Below are positions 56,917 through 64,000 of a DNA stretch of 64,000 nt, piece by piece (within the stretch, counting starts at the first letter, position 1; the number at the start of each line of letters is the position of its first letter). Position numbers and translations under genes: made by a program. The notes below the pieces were generated by a model, which worked only from the letters and a program-made list of their open reading frames with translations, ran no database searches and was not told the origin of the DNA. The stretch is from Labilibacter sediminis (GTDB lineage: Bacteria > Bacteroidota > Bacteroidia > Bacteroidales > Marinilabiliaceae): assembly GCF_005877885.1 (NCBI RefSeq), contig NZ_VCHY01000007.1:62001-126000 (forward strand), in the 5' to 3' direction.

Positions 56917-58869
56917 ATGATGATACGTACCAAACTTCTATTTCTATTAGTTGCAGGAATCACAACTATCAACTCAATTGCACAATCTACACACTCTTTA
57001 GTTTCCATAGGCGACGAGTCTTATTCTGTAGAGGAATTTGACTTTATATACAACAAAAACAACAACTTTTCCGAAGAGCCAAAGTCAAAAAAAGAATACA
57101 TTGATTTGTTTGTTAATTACAAGCTAAAAGTAACAGAAGCTAAGGCATTAGGATTAGACACTATCCCTTCTTTTATAAAAGAGTATAACTACTATAAAAA
57201 TGAATTGGCTAAACCATATTTGTCAGATAAATCAGTCACAGACAAGTTAATTAAAGAAGCTTACAACAGAATTACACACGAAGTAGAAGCCAGTCATATA
57301 TTAATCAGATTAAACCCATCTCCTACACCGGAAGATACGCTGAAGGCTTACGAAAAGATTAGCTCTATTTTAGAAAGACATAAGGAAGGTGAAGATTTTA
57401 ATAAACTTGCACTTCAATATTCTGAAGATCCTTCTGCTAAGAAGAACCAGGGAAAACTAGGATATTTTAGTGGATTCATGATGGTTTACCCGTTTGAATC
57501 AGCAGCTTACAACACTCCCGTTGGAGAAGTTTCAACAATTACCAGAACATCTTTTGGTTATCACATTATTAAGGTGCACAACAAAAGAGAAAACAGAGGA
57601 GAGTTATTAACAGCTCATATTATGCAGATTTTCCCGGCCAACTCTTCAGCTGAAGTTGTTGCTGCCAAAAAAGCAAAGATTGACTCGGTATACCAGTTGG
57701 TTCTAGATGGTGAAGACTTTGGCGAATTGGCAGCTAAATATTCTGAAGACAGAAACAGCGCCAACAGAAATGGTGAGCTGGCCTGGTTTGGCAGTGGGCG
57801 TATGATTCCTGAATACAGTGAACCTGCATTTAAATTGGACAGCGTTAACAATATTTCTGAGGTTATCAGAACTCCTTACGGATTTCATATTATAAAATTT
57901 CTTGACAAGAGAGGTGTAAAATCTTTTGAAGAAATGGAAGAAGAAATTACCAATAGAATTTCAAAAGACGAACGTGCTTTTCAAGGTAAGAAAGCTGTGA
58001 TTGAAAGATTAAAAAAAGAATACAATTACACAGAAAATTCGGAACAAACAGAGTTAATTAAAACAACTGCGGGAAACACTGCTTTATCCAACGAAGATTT
58101 TTTCAACACGCTGGCTAATACCAACAGTGACATTGCAACACTCGATGGCTTAAAAATTAAGACTACAGATTTCATAGCCAGTTTAAAAGAAAACAAACAA
58201 TTCACTAAGCAAAAAAGAGCTACATTAATCGATCAGTCAATTGATACTTACATTGAAGATAAAATTATTGACTATGAAAAAACAAAGCTGGAAGATAAAT
58301 ATCCTGATTATAAATATTTATTAAACGAGTACCATGATGGTCTGCTTATCTTTGAAATAAGCCAAAAAGAAATTTGGAATAAAGCAATGGACGATAGCCT
58401 TGGCATCGCAAATCACTACGAAGCCAATAAAGGAGATTACTTCTATCCGGAAAAACTTGATGGTAAACTTATATTGTCGAACGATAGCAAAACTATTAAA
58501 GAAGTAAAAAAACTTCTTAAGGCCAATGCTGAAATCTCAGGTGATTCATTAAAACAAATTTTCAACAAAGACTCTAAAGCTATTAAAGTATTAGAAAGTG
58601 TTTTTGAACAAGGAGAATACAAAGCCATCGATAAACAAATCTGGAAAATTAAAAAATCAGAAGGTAAAACGCTTGATGATTACAAGTATGCATGGACTGT
58701 AGGTACAATCATTCCTAAAGAACCTAAAAACCTTGAAGAAACCAGGGGACAGGTAATTGCCGACTATCAATCTGAGATAGAAGAAAGATGGATTAACGAA
58801 CTAAAAAGCAAATACAATCCTGTTGTGAACACCAAAGCTTTAAAATATTCAAAGAAAGAAAAGAAATAA
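56917..58869 (+). CDS. Peptidylprolyl isomerase with two parvulin domains (SurA/PpiD-like)
   Basis: 650-residue exported chaperone-isomerase. A signal peptide ends near IAQS (residue 23). An N-terminal SurA-like chaperone region covers about 25-125. Two parvulin domains follow, about 126-230 (EASHILIRLNPSP ... LGYFSGFMMVYPFE ... FGYHIIKV) and about 233-335 (TAHIMQIFPANSS ... ELAWFGSGRMIPEY ... YGFHIIKF). A long C-terminal region has no named domain. It likely escorts outer-membrane proteins through the periplasm. It overlaps the next gene by one base, in a three-gene PPIase-type operon. Confidence 0.92.
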   Translation: MMIRTKLLFLLVAGITTINSIAQSTHSLVSIGDESYSVEEFDFIYNKNNNFSEEPKSKKEYIDLFVNYKLKVTEAKALGLDTIPSFIKEYNYYKNELAKPYLSDKSVTDKLIKEAYNRITHEVEASHILIRLNPSPTPEDTLKAYEKISSILERHKEGEDFNKLALQYSEDPSAKKNQGKLGYFSGFMMVYPFESAAYNTPVGEVSTITRTSFGYHIIKVHNKRENRGELLTAHIMQIFPANSSAEVVAAKKAKIDSVYQLVLDGEDFGELAAKYSEDRNSANRNGELAWFGSGRMIPEYSEPAFKLDSVNNISEVIRTPYGFHIIKFLDKRGVKSFEEMEEEITNRISKDERAFQGKKAVIERLKKEYNYTENSEQTELIKTTAGNTALSNEDFFNTLANTNSDIATLDGLKIKTTDFIASLKENKQFTKQKRATLIDQSIDTYIEDKIIDYEKTKLEDKYPDYKYLLNEYHDGLLIFEISQKEIWNKAMDDSLGIANHYEANKGDYFYPEKLDGKLILSNDSKTIKEVKKLLKANAEISGDSLKQIFNKDSKAIKVLESVFEQGEYKAIDKQIWKIKKSEGKTLDDYKYAWTVGTIIPKEPKNLEETRGQVIADYQSEIEERWINELKSKYNPVVNTKALKYSKKEKK

Positions 58870-59723
58870 TGTTTAAATCATCCAAAATAATCACTCTGCT
58901 ATCACTGGCATTCTATTTATTTGCCTGCAACAATGTATCTAATAACGATGCAACTATTGTGCTAGCAGAAGTGGATGGTAAAACGCTTACTCAGGCAGAG
59001 CTGAAAATAGCCATACCTAATAATTTAAGCAAAAATGACAGTATGGCTTTCTGTCAGAACTACATAAATCGTTGGATAAAATCAGAATTACTGCTGCGTA
59101 AAGCAGAGCTAAACCTAACACCCGAAGAAAAGGATGTTGAGCAGATTCTGGAGAACTATCGTGCTTCGCTGTTGATTCATAAATATCAACAAAAGCTTCT
59201 TTTACAAAAATACTCTCCCCTCATTACTTTAAATGAAATTGAAGAGTATTACAATAACATGAGTGAAAATTTTAAGTTGGATAAAGATATCATACAAGGA
59301 GTTTTTATTCAGATACCATTATCTTCACCAAACTTAAATCAGGTAAAAAAATGGTATAAATCAGAAGATCCTGAAGACTTCATTAAACTTGAAGAATACT
59401 GTTATCAAAACGCTCAAAAATTTGATGATTTTACTGAAAAATGGGTACCGGTGAGTGATATTTCAGAATTACTTCCAACACCTATACCTGACAGAGCTAT
59501 TTTTTTAAAACACAACAAAACCTTTGAAACAAAGGACAGCCTGTCACATTACATGGTTTCTATAAGAGACTACCACTATGCTAATGAAACAGCACCTTTA
59601 CACTATGTAGAGGATAAGATTAAAGCAATATTGCTCAACAAAAAACGAATTGAATTCATAAGAAATTTAGAGGAAGAACTATACAACGAAGGCTTAAAAC
59701 AAAAAGTTATAAAATTCTATTAA
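58869..59723 (+). CDS. SurA-N-like lipoprotein
   Basis: 284-residue lipoprotein with lipidated Cys20 (YLFAC). The region LAEVDGKTLTQAELKIAIP to about residue 120 resembles the N-terminal chaperone domain of SurA/PpiD proteins. The part where a parvulin domain would be (about 125-240) keeps only a weak trace and no HIL/FGYHII motifs, so isomerase activity is unlikely. Lying between two SurA-type genes (1-base overlap before, 21 bases after), it probably acts with them as a non-catalytic membrane-bound holdase. Confidence 0.82.
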   Translation: MFKSSKIITLLSLAFYLFACNNVSNNDATIVLAEVDGKTLTQAELKIAIPNNLSKNDSMAFCQNYINRWIKSELLLRKAELNLTPEEKDVEQILENYRASLLIHKYQQKLLLQKYSPLITLNEIEEYYNNMSENFKLDKDIIQGVFIQIPLSSPNLNQVKKWYKSEDPEDFIKLEEYCYQNAQKFDDFTEKWVPVSDISELLPTPIPDRAIFLKHNKTFETKDSLSHYMVSIRDYHYANETAPLHYVEDKIKAILLNKKRIEFIRNLEEELYNEGLKQKVIKFY

Positions 59724-59744
59724 ATTTGCCATAAAAAAAATCAA

Positions 59745-61103
59745 ATGCATAAAACAAAAACAATCCTAATTGCAACCATATTCGCCTTTTCTCTTATCAG
59801 CATCCCCGGGCTGAGTCAAACAAATGTTATTGACGAGGTTATTGCTGTAGTAGGTGACAATGCCATTTTAAAATCAGATGTTGAGTACCAGTACCAACAA
59901 GCGGTAATGCAAGGAGTTTCGGCAAAAGGAGACTTAAAATGTAAACTGTTTGAGCAGCAATTGATTCAAAAACTTATGCTAAACCAGGCTGTTCTCGACA
60001 GTGTGGAAATTAGCGAAAACAATGTGATTAACGAAGTTGATCGCAGAATGAACGAATTTATTAATCGCGCCGGAGGCAGAGAAAAACTGGAAGAGTGGTT
60101 TAACAAATCTGTCTTACAAATCAAAAAGGAACAAATGACGGTCGTTAGAGATCAAATGATGACCGAATCGATGCAACGCAGCATCACCGAAAATATAAGC
60201 CCGACACCATCGCAGGTAAGAGCATACTATCGTAAAACACCAAGTGACAGTTTACCTATGGTGCCTGTTCAATACGAAATTCAAAAAATTGCCGTCTACC
60301 CAAAAATCGAACAGGAAGAAATTGACCGTGTTAAAGCGCAGTTAAGAGATTTTCAAAAGCAGGTAGCTGAAGGAAGAGACTTTGCTACACTAGCCGTTTT
60401 ATATTCTGAAGATCCGGGTAGTGCTACAAGTGGTGGTGACTTAGGATGGAGTACCAGAGGAACATTTGTTCCTGAGTTTGCCAATGTTGCCTTTAACATG
60501 CAGGAGAAAAACAAGGTTTCTAAAATTGTAGAAACAGAATTTGGTTTCCACATCATTCAACTGGTCGATAGAAAAGGAGAAAGAATTAATGTAAAACACA
60601 TCCTTCTTAAACCAAAAGTTTCGCCGGAAGCCAACAAAAATGCAATAGCCAGACTAGACTCCATCACTGAACTCATTGATGATGAAAAACTAAGCTTTGA
60701 AGAAGCAGCTCTGCATTTTTCAATGGATAAAGATACCCGCAACAATGGTGGTTTAATGGTTAACATGCGCTCTCAGTCTTCTAACTTTGAGTTATCAGCC
60801 ATTCAGCAACCAGCCTTAGCTAAACAGTTGCAAAAGCTTAATGTTGGGGAGGTATCAAAACCTTTTAGTATTAAGGATGATAAAGGCCATGATGTGTTTG
60901 TGATCATCAAACAAAAAAGAAAGATAGAGCCACACAGAGCCAACCTTAAGGATGACTACCAGCTTGTTCAAAATATAATGACTGAACAAAAGCGTCAGGA
61001 CGCTATAAATGACTGGATTAAAGAAAAACAATTAGATACTTACATCACCATTCACGAAGAGTGGGCTGACTGTAATTTTAATTTCAAAAATTGGATTAAA
61101 TAA
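59745..61103 (+). CDS. SurA-like periplasmic peptidylprolyl isomerase
   Basis: 452-residue exported chaperone. A signal peptide ends LSQT (about 25). The SurA N domain VIDEVIAVVGDNAILKSDVEYQ lies at about 28-49. The first parvulin domain is at about 175-270 (YEIQKIAVYP ... GGDLGWSTRGTFVPEFANVAF ... EFGFHIIQL), and a second, weaker one at about 280-385 (INVKHILLKP ... GGLMVN). This is the closest of the three to classical SurA and likely the main periplasmic carrier of outer-membrane barrels. Confidence 0.92.
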   Translation: MHKTKTILIATIFAFSLISIPGLSQTNVIDEVIAVVGDNAILKSDVEYQYQQAVMQGVSAKGDLKCKLFEQQLIQKLMLNQAVLDSVEISENNVINEVDRRMNEFINRAGGREKLEEWFNKSVLQIKKEQMTVVRDQMMTESMQRSITENISPTPSQVRAYYRKTPSDSLPMVPVQYEIQKIAVYPKIEQEEIDRVKAQLRDFQKQVAEGRDFATLAVLYSEDPGSATSGGDLGWSTRGTFVPEFANVAFNMQEKNKVSKIVETEFGFHIIQLVDRKGERINVKHILLKPKVSPEANKNAIARLDSITELIDDEKLSFEEAALHFSMDKDTRNNGGLMVNMRSQSSNFELSAIQQPALAKQLQKLNVGEVSKPFSIKDDKGHDVFVIIKQKRKIEPHRANLKDDYQLVQNIMTEQKRQDAINDWIKEKQLDTYITIHEEWADCNFNFKNWIK

Positions 61104-61145
61104 TAAATTTAGCTATTTTGGGATGGGTATTTGGAGGATGAAAGG

Positions 61146-61550
61146 ATGGGAATCTCAAATAAAAATACAGCTTTATTTATCGGTTTAACTATTATTTTTT
61201 TGGCATCATGCGCCAGAGAAACATATAATATTTCTTACAATGGGGTAATTGTTGATGAGCATAACAATTACCCCATTGCTCATTCATCGGTACAATCTTT
61301 TTGTCTTTACCAGCAAAACATAGATCAGTCAGCAACACATACAGTAAATACTACTACAGATAGCCTGGGAAATTTTCAACTAAATTTTGACAAAGGTTAT
61401 AAATTAACGCTAATAATTGCAGCCAATGATTATGTTGAAACCTTTTTGCAATTTAAACCATCCGTTAATCATTTGCCAGACACCATATATTTGAAACGAA
61501 AAGAACTTTTGCAATCTTCCACATTAAAAACTAAAACAAACTCACCTTGA
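61146..61550 (+). CDS. Small lipoprotein with carboxypeptidase-regulatory-like fold
   Basis: 134-residue lipoprotein (LASC, Cys22). The sequence NISYNGVIVDEHNNYPIAHSSVQ ... TTDSLGNFQLNF ... IIAANDYVETFLQF follows the CarboxypepD_reg/CNA-B-like beta-sandwich pattern used in Bacteroidota for surface lipoproteins. The ATG at 61146 is chosen because GGAGG (61133-61137) sits at good Shine-Dalgarno distance. A TTG at 61131 would overlap that site. It lies between SurA and OstA genes, so a role in envelope assembly is possible. Confidence 0.75.
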   Translation: MGISNKNTALFIGLTIIFLASCARETYNISYNGVIVDEHNNYPIAHSSVQSFCLYQQNIDQSATHTVNTTTDSLGNFQLNFDKGYKLTLIIAANDYVETFLQFKPSVNHLPDTIYLKRKELLQSSTLKTKTNSP

Positions 61551-61642
61551 ATAACATTTTATTGAAGCTAATATTTTCGTTATTTATGTATTACTGCTAC
61601 TTTTGTTTCAATTTAATTTTAACACTTCGCTAAACATTGAAG

Positions 61643-63217
61643 ATGCGCATAATTAAAAGCATTTTTCCAATTCTTATTTGGATCGTTTCAACGTGGGGCA
61701 ACACCAGCTCTGCACAAAAACAACTTACCATACACCATGCCGACTCATTGATTGCCGATGAAGATGTTTATGGTCCTGATGTTCGCTTACTGCTTGGTAA
61801 CGTTAAATTTAGTCACGAAACTGCTATAGGGTATTGCGACACTGCATATCATTACACTCTGGATAAAAAAATATATGCATCCGGCGATGTGCATATCATA
61901 CAAAATGACACTCTCCACCTGTATGGTAAAGAATTATATTACGATAGCCAAACAGGACTGGCAAAAGTAAGAAACGATGTTAAACTGATTAATAAAGATG
62001 TAATCTTAACCACCGACTATTTAGATTACGACAGAGTTAACAACTATGCCTATTACTTTAACAACGGTAAAATTGTTAACCAGGAAAACACTTTAACCAG
62101 TAAAACCGGATATTACTACCCGGACACAGATCAGGCACATTATAAAGACAGCGTTGTGGCTGTAAATCCTAAATACACCATTTTTTCGGACACATTGATC
62201 TATCATACAGAAACCAAGGTTTCAAACATTGAAGGACCCACTTTTATTGTTAGTGACAGCAATACCATTTATGCCGAAGAAGGATACTACGACATGCTAA
62301 ACGATTTGGCATTACTTAAAAAAAATGCCTATGTAGAAGGCGAACAATTATTAAAGGGTGATACAATCTTTTATAATAGAGCCAATGGTTTTGGCGAAGT
62401 ATTCAACAGCATGGAACTTCACGACACCACCAATAACATGATTATTACCGGTGATTACGGCTTTTACAATGAAATTACCAAAGATGCTCTGGCCACCCAA
62501 AAGGCTGTATTGATGCAGATATATCAAAACGACACGCTCTTTTTACACGCAGATACGCTCAAAGCCGTACCTATTGAAGACGGCCAGGAGAAGCTGATCA
62601 AAGCATTTAGAAAAGTTCAATATTTTAGAACAGACCTTCAGGGTAGATGCGACTCAATGGTTTTTGATTCCAGAGATACCACCAATACTTTTTATTACGA
62701 TCCGATATTATGGTCTGTTGGCAACCAATTAACTGCCGATGTGATTGTAATGTACACCAAAAACGAAGTATTGGATAAAGTTGATTTAATAGACAGGTCC
62801 TTTATTATTTCGGAGCAGGATACCGGAAAATTTAACCAGATAAAAGGAAAAATGATGACGGGTTATGTTCGTAATAACGAGATTTACAAAATTGATGTAG
62901 ATGGCAATGCGCAATCCATATACTTTGTAAAAGAAGGCGAACATATTACCGGAGTAAACCGGTCGGAATGCAGCAACATGACCATCTACCTAAAAGAAAG
63001 ACAAGTCAGTAAAATACATATGAACGTATCGCCAACAGGCAACATGAATCCTCCCCATATTTTACCCGATGAAGATATTAAATTAAAAGGATTCTACTGG
63101 CTGGAAGAATATAGACCAAAAAATAAAACGGATATATTTTTCTGGAAAGAACTTCCAACTTTTGACAGAGGTGAAGACAGGTCGGAATACGATTTAGATG
63201 ATACTTATAGTGAATAA
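61643..63217 (+). CDS. OstA-like protein (LptA/LptD N-domain family)
   Basis: 524-residue exported protein. A signal peptide ends SSAQ (about 25). Repeating OstA/LptA-type beta-jellyroll strands follow from about residue 28 to 450, with the recurrent pattern A-D-(S/T)-L...Y...A-x-G-(D/N)-V: ADSLIADEDVYGPDVRLLLGNV, KKIYASGDVHIIQ, KDVILTTDYLDYDR. Such proteins form the LPS bridge across the periplasm. At about 520 residues it has far more jellyroll repeats than LptA but no LptD barrel. The ATG at 61643 is preferred over a TTG two codons upstream. Confidence 0.88.
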   Translation: MRIIKSIFPILIWIVSTWGNTSSAQKQLTIHHADSLIADEDVYGPDVRLLLGNVKFSHETAIGYCDTAYHYTLDKKIYASGDVHIIQNDTLHLYGKELYYDSQTGLAKVRNDVKLINKDVILTTDYLDYDRVNNYAYYFNNGKIVNQENTLTSKTGYYYPDTDQAHYKDSVVAVNPKYTIFSDTLIYHTETKVSNIEGPTFIVSDSNTIYAEEGYYDMLNDLALLKKNAYVEGEQLLKGDTIFYNRANGFGEVFNSMELHDTTNNMIITGDYGFYNEITKDALATQKAVLMQIYQNDTLFLHADTLKAVPIEDGQEKLIKAFRKVQYFRTDLQGRCDSMVFDSRDTTNTFYYDPILWSVGNQLTADVIVMYTKNEVLDKVDLIDRSFIISEQDTGKFNQIKGKMMTGYVRNNEIYKIDVDGNAQSIYFVKEGEHITGVNRSECSNMTIYLKERQVSKIHMNVSPTGNMNPPHILPDEDIKLKGFYWLEEYRPKNKTDIFFWKELPTFDRGEDRSEYDLDDTYSE

Positions 63218-63262
63218 TCTGTTTTAATAACCAGTTTTCTCGTTTCTCCTACATTAATGGAT

Positions 63263-63313
63263 GCAATGGCCCCAGTTCAGCGAAGCGTATCGCGCACCAG
63301 CAGGGCAATCTTG
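63263..63313 (-). repeat. GC-rich segment of unknown origin
   Basis: About 51 bases whose G+C content is well above its surroundings. On the minus strand it reads through ...GCGCGATACGCTTCGCTGA... and can encode a short run, MIARYKIALLVRDTLR, before a stop. I suspect a fragment of a dispersed intergenic repeat, but a second copy is not seen in this window. Confidence 0.3.
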
Positions 63314-63333
63314 TATCTTGCAATCATAAATAA

Positions 63334-63368
63334 AAAACCCGCTTTAAATTCAATTTAAAGCGGGTTTT
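63334..63368. terminator. Strong bidirectional terminator
   Basis: A 17-base perfect stem (63334-63350 with 63352-63368) leaves one nominal loop base and has A/T runs on both sides. It separates the convergent OstA-like and DUF2795 genes. Confidence 0.9.
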
Positions 63369-63389
63369 CTGATTTCCTAATGTCCCTGT

Positions 63390-63611
63390 TTAATACTCAT
63401 CTTCATTAAAGAAAAAATCATCCTTACTAGGATAATCCGGCCATATATCTTCTATACTTTCGTAAACATCCCCTTCATCCTCTATTTCCTGAAGATTTTC
63501 AATAACCTCTAATGGAGCCCCAGATCGAATTGCAAAATCAATCAATTCATCTTTAGATGCAGGCCAGGGCGCATCTTCTAATTTCGATGCTAATTCTAGT
63601 GTCCAATACAT
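63390..63611 (-). CDS. DUF2795 domain-containing protein
   Basis: 73-residue acidic cytoplasmic protein: MYWTLELASKLEDAPWPASKDELIDFAIRSGAP... matches the DUF2795 pattern (WPASKDELIDFAIRSGAPxEVI). The C-terminal 20 residues are Asp/Glu-rich (KDDFFFNEDEY). Function unknown, though common as a single small gene in Bacteroidota. The neighbouring gene upstream is the cobalamin adenosyltransferase, 76 bases away on the same strand. Confidence 0.85.
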   Translation of the reverse strand: MYWTLELASKLEDAPWPASKDELIDFAIRSGAPLEVIENLQEIEDEGDVYESIEDIWPDYPSKDDFFFNEDEY

Positions 63612-63687
63612 ACCCTGAATTTTAAAACTTTATAATTTGTTAAATACTTACATTATATTTCTGCGAATATAAAAAAAAACTAAAGAC

Positions 63688-63999
63688 CTACAACTCGGGA
63701 ACCCAAGGAATTTCATTTGTATTATAATGTTTTGACAAATGGCGCGATAAAACAAATAAATAATCTGACAATCGATTGATATATTTTATAACCCAGGGGT
63801 TAATCTCATTCTCCTGCATCATAGATAAAATGCGCCTTTCAGCCCTACGACAAACAGTGCGTGCTATATGACAATAACTTACACCGGGATGCCCTCCGGG
63901 TAACACAAAATATTTCATGGGAGGCAATTGGCTTTCCATCCAATCCATTTCTTTCTCTAGAACCTCAATTAAACTTTCATCGCATTTAAGTTTATCTCT
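63688..63999 (-). CDS. Cob(I)alamin adenosyltransferase, PduO type (5' part outside window)
   Basis: C-terminal 103 residues of a PduO/MMAB-type enzyme that adds the 5'-deoxyadenosyl group to corrinoid cobalt using ATP. The frame stays open to the window edge (KLKCDESLIEVLEKEMDWM), so the gene continues beyond it. VLPGGHPGVSYCHIARTVCRRAERR contains the family's R-x-x-C-R-R-A-E-R-R motif with the catalytic and ATP-binding arginines. It ends with SDYLFVLSRHL and PWVPEL. It indicates use of adenosylcobalamin by this organism. Confidence 0.9.
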   Translation of the reverse strand, partial: RDKLKCDESLIEVLEKEMDWMESQLPPMKYFVLPGGHPGVSYCHIARTVCRRAERRILSMMQENEINPWVIKYINRLSDYLFVLSRHLSKHYNTNEIPWVPEL

Positions 64000-64000
64000 T

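Overview
The window looks like a chromosomal segment from a low-GC (by eye about 35-38% G+C) marine or sediment member of the Bacteroidota, probably close to the Marinilabiliales/Bacteroidales. Pointers to this are a secreted protein with a type IX secretion C-terminal sorting domain, lipoproteins with Bacteroidota-style lipoboxes, -7 boxes of the TAnnTTTG type, A-rich leaders instead of strong Shine-Dalgarno sequences, DUF5063 and OstA-like proteins, and membrane-anchored TPR/LuxR-type regulators. Taxonomy is inferred from these features only. No rRNA, tRNA, CRISPR array, prophage or intact insertion sequence was recognised.

Layout. 1-10.4 kb: an unrecognised helical protein, a tRNA-dihydrouridine synthase, a DEAD-box helicase, a ClC transporter with CBS domains, glyA and a tandem Usp protein, plus two free-standing NUMOD4/HNH proteins that carry helix-turn-helix tails. 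10.4-20 kb: a long-hairpin repeat, an exported phosphodiesterase-fold enzyme, a small unknown protein, and a complete minus-strand V/A-type ATPase operon in the order E-DUF2764-A-B-D-I-K. 20-30 kb: nitroreductase, CstA, a T9SS-exported triple-repeat protein, and a tripartite RND efflux operon. 30-38 kb: a B12-binding radical SAM protein, an NTF2-like lipoprotein and a GH20 hexosaminidase. Next comes a compact module with a TPR-membrane-HTH regulator, a 78-residue exported protein made of 13-residue repeats, and a STAS/SEC14-like protein. 38-48 kb: an AGCS symporter with an extra domain, Tex, a second DEAD helicase, an RlmI-type methyltransferase, a 3'-5' exonuclease, DUF5063 and RecQ. 48-55 kb: LysE exporter, TerB-like protein, glutaminase, and a respiratory operon of cytochrome b, Rieske protein and octaheme cytochrome c with TPRs. 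55-64 kb: guaB, an envelope-biogenesis cluster (three SurA/parvulin-family proteins, a small lipoprotein, an OstA-like protein), a DUF2795 protein and the 3' part of a cobalamin adenosyltransferase.

How the genes work together. The ATPase K subunit carries all the residues that bind Na+ in Enterococcus NtpK, which suggests a Na+-coupled enzyme. The cytochrome b/Rieske/octaheme operon probably oxidises quinol and passes electrons to a multiheme carrier instead of a standard cytochrome c1. The 56.9-63.2 kb cluster probably serves outer-membrane protein and LPS assembly.

The observations I rate highest are the tandem-repeat exported peptide with a phased direct repeat in its promoter region, two diverged copies of a roughly 175-bp hairpin element whose stems covary, the respiratory operon, and the NUMOD4/HNH-HTH pair.
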